DNA from: Chitinophagaceae bacterium
Lineage (GTDB): Bacteria; Bacteroidota; Bacteroidia; Chitinophagales; Chitinophagaceae
Direction of reading: 5' to 3'
DNA length: 16,131 bases
Assembly (NCBI GenBank): GCA_016786965.1
Contig: JAEUVL010000203.1
Location: 1-16,131, forward strand
Shown here: in pieces, positions 6,378 through 12,888 of the stretch
How positions within the stretch are numbered: position 1 is the stretch's first letter
Layout: each line of letters starts with the position of its first letter
The notes under the pieces: model-generated
Databases searched by the model: none
What the model was told of the DNA's origin: nothing
Seen by the model: only the letters and a program-made list of their open reading frames with translations
Position numbers and translations under genes: made by a program

Positions 6378-7181
6378 CTATTCAGCTTTTATGGCTTTTA
6401 ATGAATACACCATTGGCAATTTACCTTCCATTCCTTTTATATGCCATTGGCCTTTTTCTGTTTCCACCATGTTCCTGAAACAGGAATAGGGCGAATACAT
6501 ATGTTCATTAAAAAGCCTTAGCTGTAATCCGGCACCTATCAGTGCATTCAGCACTTCGCTGATGCTATGGTTCCAACTGTATTCTTTTCCGGTAATGGCA
6601 GCAGTCCTGTCAGTATAGGTGCCCTGGTTTTCCGTCACGATCACTTCCCGGTTCTCATATGCATACTTGATATGTGTAAAATCATCATCAAACATCCACA
6701 CCACGGGATGAAACTCGGCAAGATAAAAGGTGCCGCCCGGTTTTAGCCGCTCCACGATCATGGTTGCCCAGGGCTGCAGATCTGGCAGCCAGCCGATGGT
6801 GCCGTAGGAAGTAAACACGATATCAAACAGTTCAGTTACATGAGCTGAAGTATCATACACGTTGCAGCAAATGAACGTAGCCTTCAATCCCAATTCATCA
6901 TTCAGTTGGGAAGCTTCCTTTATCGCTTCGTCTGACAGGTCAACGCCGGTTACTGCAGCGCCACGCCTTGCCCAATCGAGGCTATCCATCCCAAAATGGC
7001 ATTGCAGGTGAAGCATTGTTTTACCATTTACATCACCAAGCTCATTTAATTCAATCGGAGTTAAAACAGTATCGCCTTTCTTAAAGCCTTCGAGATTATA
7101 GAAAGAAGAATCTTTATGAACCATTGTACGCTGGTTCCAGAGATCCTTATTAGCAGCGAAATAATCGTTATACTCTTTCAT
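6378..7181 (-). CDS. Class I SAM-dependent methyltransferase
   Basis: This 267-residue protein has the Rossmann methyltransferase core. Motif I is MLHLQCHFGMDSL at 56-68, where the usual GxGxG is replaced by QCHFG, a known variant. The acidic end of strand beta2 is GVDLSDEAI at 79-87, and LKPGGTFYLAEFHPV marks the motif III region. The N-terminus (YFAANKDLWNQR, then VHKDSSFYN) and C-terminus resemble a small-molecule methyltransferase subgroup common in Bacteroidota. The substrate is unknown. It follows the small membrane-protein gene by 33 nt on the same strand, so the two may be co-transcribed; pyrH has its own promoter. I am confident of the fold and not of the substrate. Confidence 0.88.
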   Translation of the reverse strand: MKEYNDYFAANKDLWNQRTMVHKDSSFYNLEGFKKGDTVLTPIELNELGDVNGKTMLHLQCHFGMDSLDWARRGAAVTGVDLSDEAIKEASQLNDELGLKATFICCNVYDTSAHVTELFDIVFTSYGTIGWLPDLQPWATMIVERLKPGGTFYLAEFHPVVWMFDDDFTHIKYAYENREVIVTENQGTYTDRTAAITGKEYSWNHSISEVLNALIGAGLQLRLFNEHMYSPYSCFRNMVETEKGQWHIKGMEGKLPMVYSLKAIKAE

Positions 7182-7214
7182 AAATATTAACTTAAGCGAA
7201 CAGCATAAGCTGGA

Positions 7215-7721
7215 CTATTTTATGCAACGTTCATAAATCGCATCAGCAATGTCTTCCAACAAGTAATGATGGTCTTTCCCGTCGGGCATAGATGATTTAA
7301 AATATATTTCCTGTTGCCGGGAGGCCACTTCTATGTACAGCCAGCAAGGATAAGTAACATTCACTTCTTTACTGCTCCCAGCCGCTAACTGATCCTTCAC
7401 AACTCCTTCTGCAATAACAACTCCTTTTAATTGGGGGTTCATTTCAGCATATTGCACCTTGAAATTCTCCCGTAATTTCCCATTCGTCAGTGCGGAAAGG
7501 TTTCTTTGAAAGAGATGTATATCTGTTCCTTCAGGCAGAGGTTTGCTTCTTACCAGCATACCCAATGATTCTTCCAGGGCTTCAGGTGTATATGTGCCCT
7601 TTTTCAGCCCATCAATAATTTTAGCAGCCATTCTTTTGTTCTTGTCAACGGCCCATTGCATTCGGAGCCAGGCAATACCTCCGATAAGGAGCGTAAGTAT
7701 GACTATAGTAATTTTTATCAT
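7215..7721 (-). CDS. Small single-pass membrane protein, function unknown
   Basis: This 168-residue protein has an N-terminal hydrophobic helix at residues 2-20 (IKITIVILTLLIGGIAWL) and a soluble remainder with mixed charge. No family is recognised. The soluble part looks alpha/beta, with segments such as LKGVVIAEGVVKDQ, TYPCWLYIEV and QEIYFKSSMPDGKDHHYLLEDIADAIYERC. The helix could be an uncleaved anchor or a signal peptide; no lipobox is seen. The start codon is only about 20 nt after the terminator that ends the tsf transcript, leaving little room for a promoter, so expression may come from read-through. The methyltransferase gene follows by 33 nt. Confidence 0.65.
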   Translation of the reverse strand: MIKITIVILTLLIGGIAWLRMQWAVDKNKRMAAKIIDGLKKGTYTPEALEESLGMLVRSKPLPEGTDIHLFQRNLSALTNGKLRENFKVQYAEMNPQLKGVVIAEGVVKDQLAAGSSKEVNVTYPCWLYIEVASRQQEIYFKSSMPDGKDHHYLLEDIADAIYERCIK

Positions 7722-7741
7722 TGCCGGTCGGTTCTATAAGC

Positions 7742-7768
7742 AAAAAGGGAGTATAAAACTCCCTTTTT
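7742..7768 (-). terminator. Terminator of the rplM-rpsI-rpsB-tsf operon
   Basis: A perfect 11-bp stem has arms 7742-7752 (AAAAAGGGAGT) and 7758-7768 (ACTCCCTTTTT) around the loop ATAAA. It lies 19 nt past the tsf stop on the minus strand. Because both arms end in A/T runs it could work in both directions, but the genes on both sides read left. Confidence 0.85.
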
Positions 7769-7787
7769 AATATTTGTATTGGTTTTA

Positions 7788-8624
7788 TTATCCTAATGCC
7801 ACTCTTTTAAACTCTGTCACTTTCACATCCCCGCTCTCTTTCAGGTAGTCAGCTACTGTTTTGCTGGCATCCTTTACAAAAGCCTGTGCGGTCAGGGTTT
7901 GCTCTTTAAAGAAAGCACCCATTTTACCTTCGGCAATTTTAGCCAGCATTTCTTCTGGTTTACCTGCCATTTTAGGGTCCTGTTTCATCAGCTCCATGAT
8001 GATGTCTTTTTCACGGGCCACTACTTCTGCAGATACGGAAGCAGCATCAACAGCTACCGGGTTCAGGGCAGCAATTTGCATAGCCACGTCTTTACCGGCT
8101 TCAGCAGCAACTTTATCCATACCCACCAGCACACCGATACGGTAAGCGCCATGGATATAAGAAGCTACATAAGCAGCATCTACCCTTTCAAATTTGGTAA
8201 CGCCGATCTTCTCGCCTATTGTAGCCAGTTTTTCATCAACGAGTTGCGCTACTGTCAGGTCACCTATCTTAACGCCCTGCAATTCTTCCAGTGTTTTTAC
8301 ATTGGCGGCAATGGCTGCATCTGCAATGGACTGACCAAAAGCCACGAAGTCAGCATTCTTGGATACGAAGTCAGTTTCACAGCTTACGCAAACCACGATG
8401 CCTGTTTTATTATCGGCAGTTGTTTGTGCAATCACCACGCCTTCTTTCGCTTCACGGTCACTTCTTTTAGCTGCTACTTTCTGACCTTGCTTGCGCAACC
8501 AGTCGATCGCTGCTTCAAAATCACCATTAGTTTCTGTTAAGGCTTTGCGGCAATCCATCATTCCGGCGCCGGTAGCCTGACGAAGTTTGTTTATATCCTG
8601 TGCACTTATTGTTACAGTTGACAT
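7788..8624 (-). CDS. tsf: Elongation factor Ts
   Basis: EF-Ts is the guanine-nucleotide exchange factor that regenerates EF-Tu-GTP during translation. The 278-residue protein has the N-terminal UBA-like domain at about 5-55, with DINKLRQATGAGMMDCRKAL, followed by the core signature CETDFVSKN at 82-90, whose TDFV residues contact EF-Tu. A C-terminal helical module around 235-265 (KEQTLTAQAFVKDASKTVADYL) carries the conserved LTAQAFV-type segment. Length and order match bacterial EF-Ts. It lies downstream of rpsB, the near-universal rpsB-tsf order, after an unusually long spacer of 224 nt that contains repeats, and ahead of a strong terminator. Confidence 0.96.
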   Translation of the reverse strand: MSTVTISAQDINKLRQATGAGMMDCRKALTETNGDFEAAIDWLRKQGQKVAAKRSDREAKEGVVIAQTTADNKTGIVVCVSCETDFVSKNADFVAFGQSIADAAIAANVKTLEELQGVKIGDLTVAQLVDEKLATIGEKIGVTKFERVDAAYVASYIHGAYRIGVLVGMDKVAAEAGKDVAMQIAALNPVAVDAASVSAEVVAREKDIIMELMKQDPKMAGKPEEMLAKIAEGKMGAFFKEQTLTAQAFVKDASKTVADYLKESGDVKVTEFKRVALG

Positions 8625-8638
8625 AATTTAATATTTTG

Positions 8639-8668
8639 AAATTTTGGAATTGGAAAATTTTGGAATTG
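8639..8668. repeat. Tandem 14-mer AAATTTTGGAATTG
   Basis: The 14-mer AAATTTTGGAATTG occurs at 8639-8652 and again at 8655-8668, with a period of 16 nt, just before the tsf start. A shorter relative (ATATTTTGAA) precedes it. It is A/T-rich and may be slippage-derived. Confidence 0.6.
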
Positions 8669-8712
8669 CTAAGACTCTCTCATACAAATGCTCAATAGCG
8701 AACAGAACGATG

Positions 8713-8761
8713 AAGAGTGCGACGCAACAACAGCTCAATAGAATTACTGCTGCTGGTTAAC
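8713..8761 (+). repeat. Dispersed repeat family 2, copy 2 (rpsB-tsf spacer)
   Basis: Reading on the plus strand it begins AAGAGTGCGACGCAACA and ends ACTGCTGCTGGTTAAC. It aligns with the copy upstream of pyrH at 6317-6363 with two extra bases. It lies antisense to the rpsB-tsf transcript, inside the spacer, while the pyrH copy lies in the sense direction. Nothing in the spacer between 8625 and 8848 looks protein-coding. Confidence 0.6.
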
Positions 8762-8812
8762 CTATACAAAATTTACTCATTAAAGAACTACATCCGAAAA
8801 AAGACTTTACGA

Positions 8813-8844
8813 CCTGAGTCTCTCCGCCAGTTGGCGGAGACAGG
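8813..8844. repeat. Palindrome TCTCCGCCAGTTGGCGGAGA beside the rpsB stop
   Basis: The 9-bp arms TCTCCGCCA and TGGCGGAGA surround GT. The outer CCTG and CAGG can extend the stem past a two-base bulge. It ends four bases from the rpsB stop codon (8849-8851), so in the transcript a stable hairpin follows the stop at once. A T-run occurs about 15 nt further on, too far for a classical terminator. Partial termination or 3'-end protection are both possible. Confidence 0.7.
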
Positions 8845-8848
8845 GGTA

Positions 8849-9748
8849 TTATCTCCTTCCACCACCGGGGCCTCTGCCACCGCCAGTACCGCCACCAGAG
8901 GTACGGCGTCTTTGACCACCGCCAGCACCACCTGCACCAGCACCACGGCCTCTGCCACCACGGCCACCTTCAGCTTCCGCTTCTGCCAGCAGTTTGGCTG
9001 CTTTTCTCTCTTTTTCATCGTCGGTCATTTCTTCCACATCATCATCTTTTGCAGCTTGTCTTTCGGCAAGTCCTTCAGCGATGGCGGCAGTAATATAATT
9101 AACGATGATCGCAATTGATTTGGTAGCATCATCATTGGCAGGGATAGCGAAGTCCACTTTATTAGGATCGCAGTTGGTATCTACCACACCAAAGGTGGAG
9201 ATGCCCAAACGCTTGGCTTCTGCCAGTGCGATATGCTCATGCCCGATATCAATAATGAATAAAGCAGCAGGTACACGGCCTAATTGTGCAATACCGCCTA
9301 ATACCTTGTCCATTTTATCCCTGTCTCTTGACAGGGTGAGTCGCTCTTTCTTAGTGATGCTGTCGAAAGAACCATCGCCCAGCATTTTTTCTATGCTCTG
9401 CATTTTCTTTACACTCTTACGAACAGTGTTGAAGTTGGTAAGCATACCACCCAGCCAACGTTCTGTAACGAAAGGCATATTTATTTTCTGTGCAGAATCT
9501 TTTACGATGTCTTTCGCCTGTTTTTTTGTGCCTACGAACAGTATCTTCTTACCACTGCGGGCAATCTGTTTCATAGCGGCAGCAGTTTCCTGCAGGCATT
9601 CAACGGTTTTATTCAGGTCGATGATGTGGATACCTTTCTTCTCAGCAAAGATGTAAGGCAACATCTTGGGGTTCCACTTCTTTTTCAGGTGACCGAAATG
9701 AACACCTGCTTCCAGAAGTTGCTGTTGTAGTGAAGTATTATTTTCCAT
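8849..9748 (-). CDS. rpsB: 30S ribosomal protein S2 with Gly/Arg-rich tail
   Basis: S2 (uS2) binds at the back of the 30S subunit between head and body and helps recruit S1 in bacteria that have it. The core, residues 1-232, is typical: LLEAGVHFGHLKKKWNPKM at 11-29, ILFVGTKKQA at 69-78, RWLGGMLTNF at 97-106 and FGVVDTNCDP around 186-195. A 67-residue extension follows: an acidic stretch at 235-245, a probable helix to 260, and a tail at 261-299 made of 22 glycines and 9 arginines out of 39. The total of 299 is well above the E. coli length of about 241. The start is preceded by CAAAAAAGAAAAATG with no Shine-Dalgarno. It sits between rpsI and tsf. Confidence 0.96.
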   Translation of the reverse strand: MENNTSLQQQLLEAGVHFGHLKKKWNPKMLPYIFAEKKGIHIIDLNKTVECLQETAAAMKQIARSGKKILFVGTKKQAKDIVKDSAQKINMPFVTERWLGGMLTNFNTVRKSVKKMQSIEKMLGDGSFDSITKKERLTLSRDRDKMDKVLGGIAQLGRVPAALFIIDIGHEHIALAEAKRLGISTFGVVDTNCDPNKVDFAIPANDDATKSIAIIVNYITAAIAEGLAERQAAKDDDVEEMTDDEKERKAAKLLAEAEAEGGRGGRGRGAGAGGAGGGQRRRTSGGGTGGGRGPGGGRR

Positions 9749-9781
9749 TTTTCTTTTTTGTTATAATTATTTTGAATAATC

Positions 9782-9848
9782 AGTTATGAGTGTTGAGTTG
9801 CGAGTAACGAGACGCTGACCCGTAGCTCATAACTAATAGCTCGTAGCT
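9782..9848. repeat. CGAGCT-type inverted repeat A (rpsI-rpsB spacer)
   Basis: An imperfect inverted repeat fills most of the 104-nt spacer. The plus-strand right arm carries ACCCGTAGCTCA (9818-9829) and CTCGTAGCT (9840-9848), and the left arm carries AGTTATGAG with GTTGCGAGT. The words ACTCGTAGCTCA and CTCGTAGCT recur in elements B and C. In the transcript the element starts a few bases after the rpsI stop. Confidence 0.65.
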
Positions 9849-9852
9849 TTCA

Positions 9853-10242
9853 TTAACGTTTAGAGAACTGGTAGCTTCTTCTGGCTTTTTTATGACCGAA
9901 TTTCTTACGCTCAACAGATCTCGGATCCCTTTTCAGCAAACCGGCTGCTTTTAATGCAGGGCGAAACTCAGGGTTGATCTCCAGCAATACCCTGGCAATA
10001 CCCAGCATAGCTGCTTCAGCCTGTCCTTTCACACCACCGCCTGTAGCATTGATCTTTACGTCAAATTTGTTGGTAACGTCAACTGTTTTCAGCGGACGTT
10101 CGATCTGGTTTTGCAAATACACCAGGGGAAAATAAGTTTTATAGTCTTTGTCGTTCACGGTGATGTTGCCTTCTCCTTTGGAGAGAAACACTCTTGTCAC
10201 AGCAGCTTTACGACGACCAATTCCGTTTTTTTGCTTTTCCAT
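9853..10242 (-). CDS. rpsI: 30S ribosomal protein S9
   Basis: S9 (uS9) is a 30S head protein whose C-terminal tail reaches the P-site tRNA anticodon loop. The 129-residue length is standard. Motifs present are GIGRRKAAVTRVFL at 7-20, the GGGVKGQAEAAMLGIARVL segment in the middle, and the basic tail with RKKFGHKKARRSYQFSKR, where the terminal SKR is the conserved tRNA-contacting end. The gene follows rplM, as in most bacteria, after an 84-nt spacer that is nearly all inverted repeat B. The start codon follows TAAAATAAAATAA, with no Shine-Dalgarno. It is part of the rplM-rpsI-rpsB-tsf transcript. Confidence 0.97.
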   Translation of the reverse strand: MEKQKNGIGRRKAAVTRVFLSKGEGNITVNDKDYKTYFPLVYLQNQIERPLKTVDVTNKFDVKINATGGGVKGQAEAAMLGIARVLLEINPEFRPALKAAGLLKRDPRSVERKKFGHKKARRSYQFSKR

Positions 10243-10255
10243 TTATTTTATTTTA

Positions 10256-10322
10256 AGCTTCGAGTCTTTAGTTGCGAGCTGCGAGTCAAAGTCTCGTAAC
10301 TCGTAGCTCACTACTCGTGGCT
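10256..10322. repeat. CGAGCT-type inverted repeat B (rplM-rpsI spacer)
   Basis: Two 30-nt arms (10256-10285 and 10293-10322) around a 7-nt loop pair without gaps at about 21 of 30 positions plus one G-U in the transcript. The element occupies 67 of the 84 spacer bases: it starts 4 nt after the rplM stop and ends 13 nt before the rpsI start. The right arm has ACTCGTAGCTCA at 10299-10310 and CTCGTGGCT at 10314-10322. Confidence 0.75.
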
Positions 10323-10326
10323 GGTT

Positions 10327-10770
10327 TTAGAATTTAAGTTCTTTAGGTTGTTGTGCAGTATGCGGATGATTGGCACCAACGTACACAAATAATTTTTTGT
10401 ACATCTTCCGGCCCAGCCTGTTTTTGGGAAGCATGCCCTTTACAGCTCTTTCGATCAATACTTCCGGACGACGCTTCTGCAGATTGGCAGCAGTTTCTTC
10501 TTTACGGCCACCGGGATAACCCGTGAAGTGGTCATAAATTTTCTGGTCCATTTTGTTTCCCGTTAAAATAACTTTTTCGCAGTTGATCACCACGATATAA
10601 TCGCCGGTGTCAACGTGGGGGGTGTATGAGGCCTTGTTCTTACCACGGAGTACCGCAGCAATTCTGGCGCACATACGACCAACGGTTTGATTAGTACCGT
10701 CCACAACATACCAGTTGCGTTTTACGGTAGCCTCGTTCGCATGTTTGGTAGTGAAATGTAATTTGCTCAT
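10327..10770 (-). CDS. rplM: 50S ribosomal protein L13
   Basis: L13 (uL13) is an early-assembly 50S protein that binds 23S rRNA. The 147-residue protein shows the family pattern: NWYVVDGTNQTVGRMCARIA near the N-terminus, GDYIVVINCEKVILTGNKMDQKIY in the centre, then GYPGGRKE and the GMLPKNRLGRKMYKKLFVY signature. Length is close to the usual 142-150. It is the first gene of the operon with rpsI, rpsB and tsf; a promoter candidate lies about 145 nt upstream, and the leader between them contains inverted repeat C. The leader is long enough to hold a regulatory structure, though L13 autoregulation at this site cannot be judged from sequence. Confidence 0.97.
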   Translation of the reverse strand: MSKLHFTTKHANEATVKRNWYVVDGTNQTVGRMCARIAAVLRGKNKASYTPHVDTGDYIVVINCEKVILTGNKMDQKIYDHFTGYPGGRKEETAANLQKRRPEVLIERAVKGMLPKNRLGRKMYKKLFVYVGANHPHTAQQPKELKF

Positions 10771-10781
10771 TTTGAGAAAAA

Positions 10782-10902
10782 CTTTGAGCTGTTGGCTGCG
10801 AGCTTTAAGCCCGACCGCTTTCAGCAGTTAAATAATAAACAGATTGAGCTATCCCTCAGCCTGTTCCCGTCCCGAAACTCGTAGCTCAAAGCTCGTAGCT
10901 TC
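10782..10902. repeat. CGAGCT-type inverted repeat C (rplM leader)
   Basis: The right arm at 10874-10901 carries ACTCGTAGCTCA (10877-10888) and CTCGTAGCT (10892-10900); the left arm at 10782-10809 carries TTTGAGCTGTTGGCTGCGAG. The arms are separated by about 65 nt, so this copy differs from B in having a long interior. It lies between the putative rplM promoter and start codon, and would be part of the mRNA leader. Confidence 0.6.
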
Positions 10903-10913
10903 TTTTGGGGGTG

Positions 10914-10921
10914 CGAAGATA
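10914..10921 (-). promoter_or_regulatory. Promoter -7 element of the rplM operon
   Basis: On the minus strand CCTATCTTCGCACCC contains TATCTTCG, matching TAnnTTTG except one base, the same variant as at pyrH. A TTTG lies upstream with 23 nt spacing (10948-10945), longer than usual. A start near 10909 would give a leader of about 140 nt. Confidence 0.5.
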
Positions 10922-11035
10922 GGTTTGCGGTAAATGTTAACCTACAAATTGAGAAAGTAATTTTTATCGAGGCTTTGCAAGAGGTTGATTTTCAATAAAA
11001 TTTTTGACTATTAATTTTCATAGCTTCTCAGGCGG

Positions 11036-12067
11036 TCATATTTCCCACCACTCAGTTCCCGAAAAATGTCCGCTAATAACAAAGGGCTCTCCGATCCGGG
11101 GTGTTTTTACCGGCATCTGCAATTCGACCGCTTTGGTCATTATTCTCCGGATGGGTTCATTCCAGGCATGCATGCTGAGCCGGAATTTGGCCCAATGCAC
11201 CGGCAGCAGGGCTTTTGCCTGCAGATCAACTGCCGCCTGCACCGTTTCTTCCGGCATCATATGTATCAGCGGCCACATGGTATTGTATTGACCTGATTCC
11301 AATATAGCCAGGTCAAATGGGCCGAACTTATCACCGATCTCCTTAAAATGGCTGTCGTAGCCCGAGTCTCCACCAAGATACAGGTGATGATCCGGCGTTT
11401 GCAACATAAAAGAAGACCAAAGCGTTTGCGCCCGCTTCAATCCCCGCCCTGAAAAATGCCTCGCCGGTGCTGCGGTCAGTTTGATTCCTGCTTCCAGCTG
11501 CCCAGACTGCCACCAGTCAAGTTCTGTTATTTTATCTGCCGCCACTCCCCAATGTTTTAAATGCGCACTAATACCCAATGAGCAGATAACTTTATTCACT
11601 TTACTATTCAGCTTTCGGATCGTTTTATAGTCCAGGTGATCGTAATGGTCATGTGTTAAAATGAGATAGTCTATAGCTGGCATATCCTCTGCCTTGTATT
11701 CATTGCTGCCGGGAAAGGCTTTTACCATAAATGACAGCGGAGCTGCATTTCCACTGAATACGGGATCTACAAGAATATTTTTATTCTCCACTCGTAATAA
11801 ATAAGAAGAATGCCCAAACCAAACGATCACTGGTTCTGCATGACTCCATTGTGTGAGATCCGTTTTTACAAATGGCAGCTTAGATGGAGGTGCCGTGTCA
11901 GGGTGCTTTTTAAAAAACTCTGACAGCATCTTCCAGTAAGAAACGCCTTCCGGCTTCATAGCAGTGGGAGAAACATTTTGAAAAGCTCCATTCCTGTAAT
12001 TGGGTGATTGTTGTAACTGTACTTTGTGCTTGCCATAAGGAAGCCGCCCCGTGATCTTTAAAGACAT
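11036..12067 (-). CDS. MBL-fold metallo-hydrolase, NAPE-PLD/UlaG-like
   Basis: This 343-residue protein belongs to the metallo-beta-lactamase superfamily, in the branch that includes N-acyl-phosphatidylethanolamine phospholipase D and UlaG-like lactonases. The metal-site residues are all visible: THDHYDH at 138-144, H204 in PARHFSGRG, D234 in GGDSGYD and H291 in PVHW. WFGHSSYLL at 83-91 and LVDPVFS at 99-105 are typical of this branch. An N-terminal part of about 70 residues precedes the fold, with no signal peptide. The substrate cannot be named from sequence; phospholipid or lactone hydrolysis are family precedents. Its -7-like TAATTTGCACC lies about 25 nt upstream of the ATG, a weak match. 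It is not in an evident operon. Confidence 0.88.
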   Translation of the reverse strand: MSLKITGRLPYGKHKVQLQQSPNYRNGAFQNVSPTAMKPEGVSYWKMLSEFFKKHPDTAPPSKLPFVKTDLTQWSHAEPVIVWFGHSSYLLRVENKNILVDPVFSGNAAPLSFMVKAFPGSNEYKAEDMPAIDYLILTHDHYDHLDYKTIRKLNSKVNKVICSLGISAHLKHWGVAADKITELDWWQSGQLEAGIKLTAAPARHFSGRGLKRAQTLWSSFMLQTPDHHLYLGGDSGYDSHFKEIGDKFGPFDLAILESGQYNTMWPLIHMMPEETVQAAVDLQAKALLPVHWAKFRLSMHAWNEPIRRIMTKAVELQMPVKTPRIGEPFVISGHFSGTEWWEI

Positions 12068-12167
12068 GAATCAGAAGTTTAAGGTGCAAATTAGCTGCCC
12101 GGCGGTCCAGAACCAGTTCATTTCGGTAAAGCAGCGATTTTCACTGTTGAACAACCAATTAATAGGG

Positions 12168-12881
12168 CTAGTTCTCTACCCGCTTCACCGCAATCTTGTC
12201 GTCGCTTAGGTGAGTTATTTTTACAGAAACGATATCACCTTCCTTCAGCGAGGCTTTACCTGCATCTGCCAGGGAAAGCTTGGCTTGTATCTTATTATCA
12301 AACAGGCCCAGGTACACGGCATGCGGAGATACTCTCATCACCACGGCATCAGCATCAATCTCATTTTTAAAATGCTGCCAGGCCATTTTATACTCCGGTA
12401 TAAAACTATGAGAGAACAATTCTGCTACCAGCGCATTGGGCTTGTCCAGGTTAGCGAGTTTGAATGCAATGGCTTCATTCTCGGCGGTTGGCGCCGGTGG
12501 CATTTCCCAGGGAGATAGTTTCAACGGGAATAAAATATAACTATCCCATTCCTTTACAAAGTATTTGTCATCCACCTTCTTCAGGTAGCCGGAAAACCGG
12601 TTTTCCAGCGCCGACTTTTGTATCAGCAGGTCAATAGCTTCATTGTAAAGGTATTTTACATTATAGGCTGTCATCTTATCGCCCCTGTCTGACAGGCGCA
12701 ATTGAAAGCTTACTACATCCCCAAGCCGGAACTGGTGTGGCTTCTTATTAGTATCATCTGCATTAGTTTTACAATTCACTGATTTTTGCTTTGCCCCTTG
12801 TAAATATTCAATGGTGGCAAAGAACTTTTCATAATTGACAAATGAAACTTTTCCTTTGTATATAGCTGATGCAGTATCCAT
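12168..12881 (-). CDS. Predicted nucleic-acid-binding protein with cold-shock-like and S1-like ends
   Basis: This 237-residue protein is not a family I can name. The N-terminal part, about 8-78, looks like a cold-shock/OB fold: GKVSFVNYEKFFATIEY, then RLGDVVSFQLRLSDRGDKMTAYNVKYL, in the order seen in CspA (strand, KFFATI-like aromatic strand, later AxNV). The last part, about 172-237, looks like an S1 domain: DAVVMRVSPHAVYLGLFDNKIQAKL, then LKEGDIVSVKITHLSDDKIAVK. A middle region with SGYLKKVDDKYFVKEWDSYILF may be a third strand-rich module. RNA binding is inferred. The ATG at 12881 was chosen over an in-frame TTG at 12893 because the -7 promoter element overlaps that TTG. No operon partner is visible. 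Confidence 0.75.
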   Translation of the reverse strand: MDTASAIYKGKVSFVNYEKFFATIEYLQGAKQKSVNCKTNADDTNKKPHQFRLGDVVSFQLRLSDRGDKMTAYNVKYLYNEAIDLLIQKSALENRFSGYLKKVDDKYFVKEWDSYILFPLKLSPWEMPPAPTAENEAIAFKLANLDKPNALVAELFSHSFIPEYKMAWQHFKNEIDADAVVMRVSPHAVYLGLFDNKIQAKLSLADAGKASLKEGDIVSVKITHLSDDKIAVKRVEN

Positions 12882-12888
12882 GTATGGC

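Noticed and set aside
7899..8540. 213-codon open frame on the plus strand
   Set aside because: It lies entirely antisense to tsf, has no recognisable domain, and its composition follows from the EF-Ts codons.
9105..9656. 183-codon open frame on the plus strand
   Set aside because: It is antisense to rpsB, with no domain and no promoter or start context.
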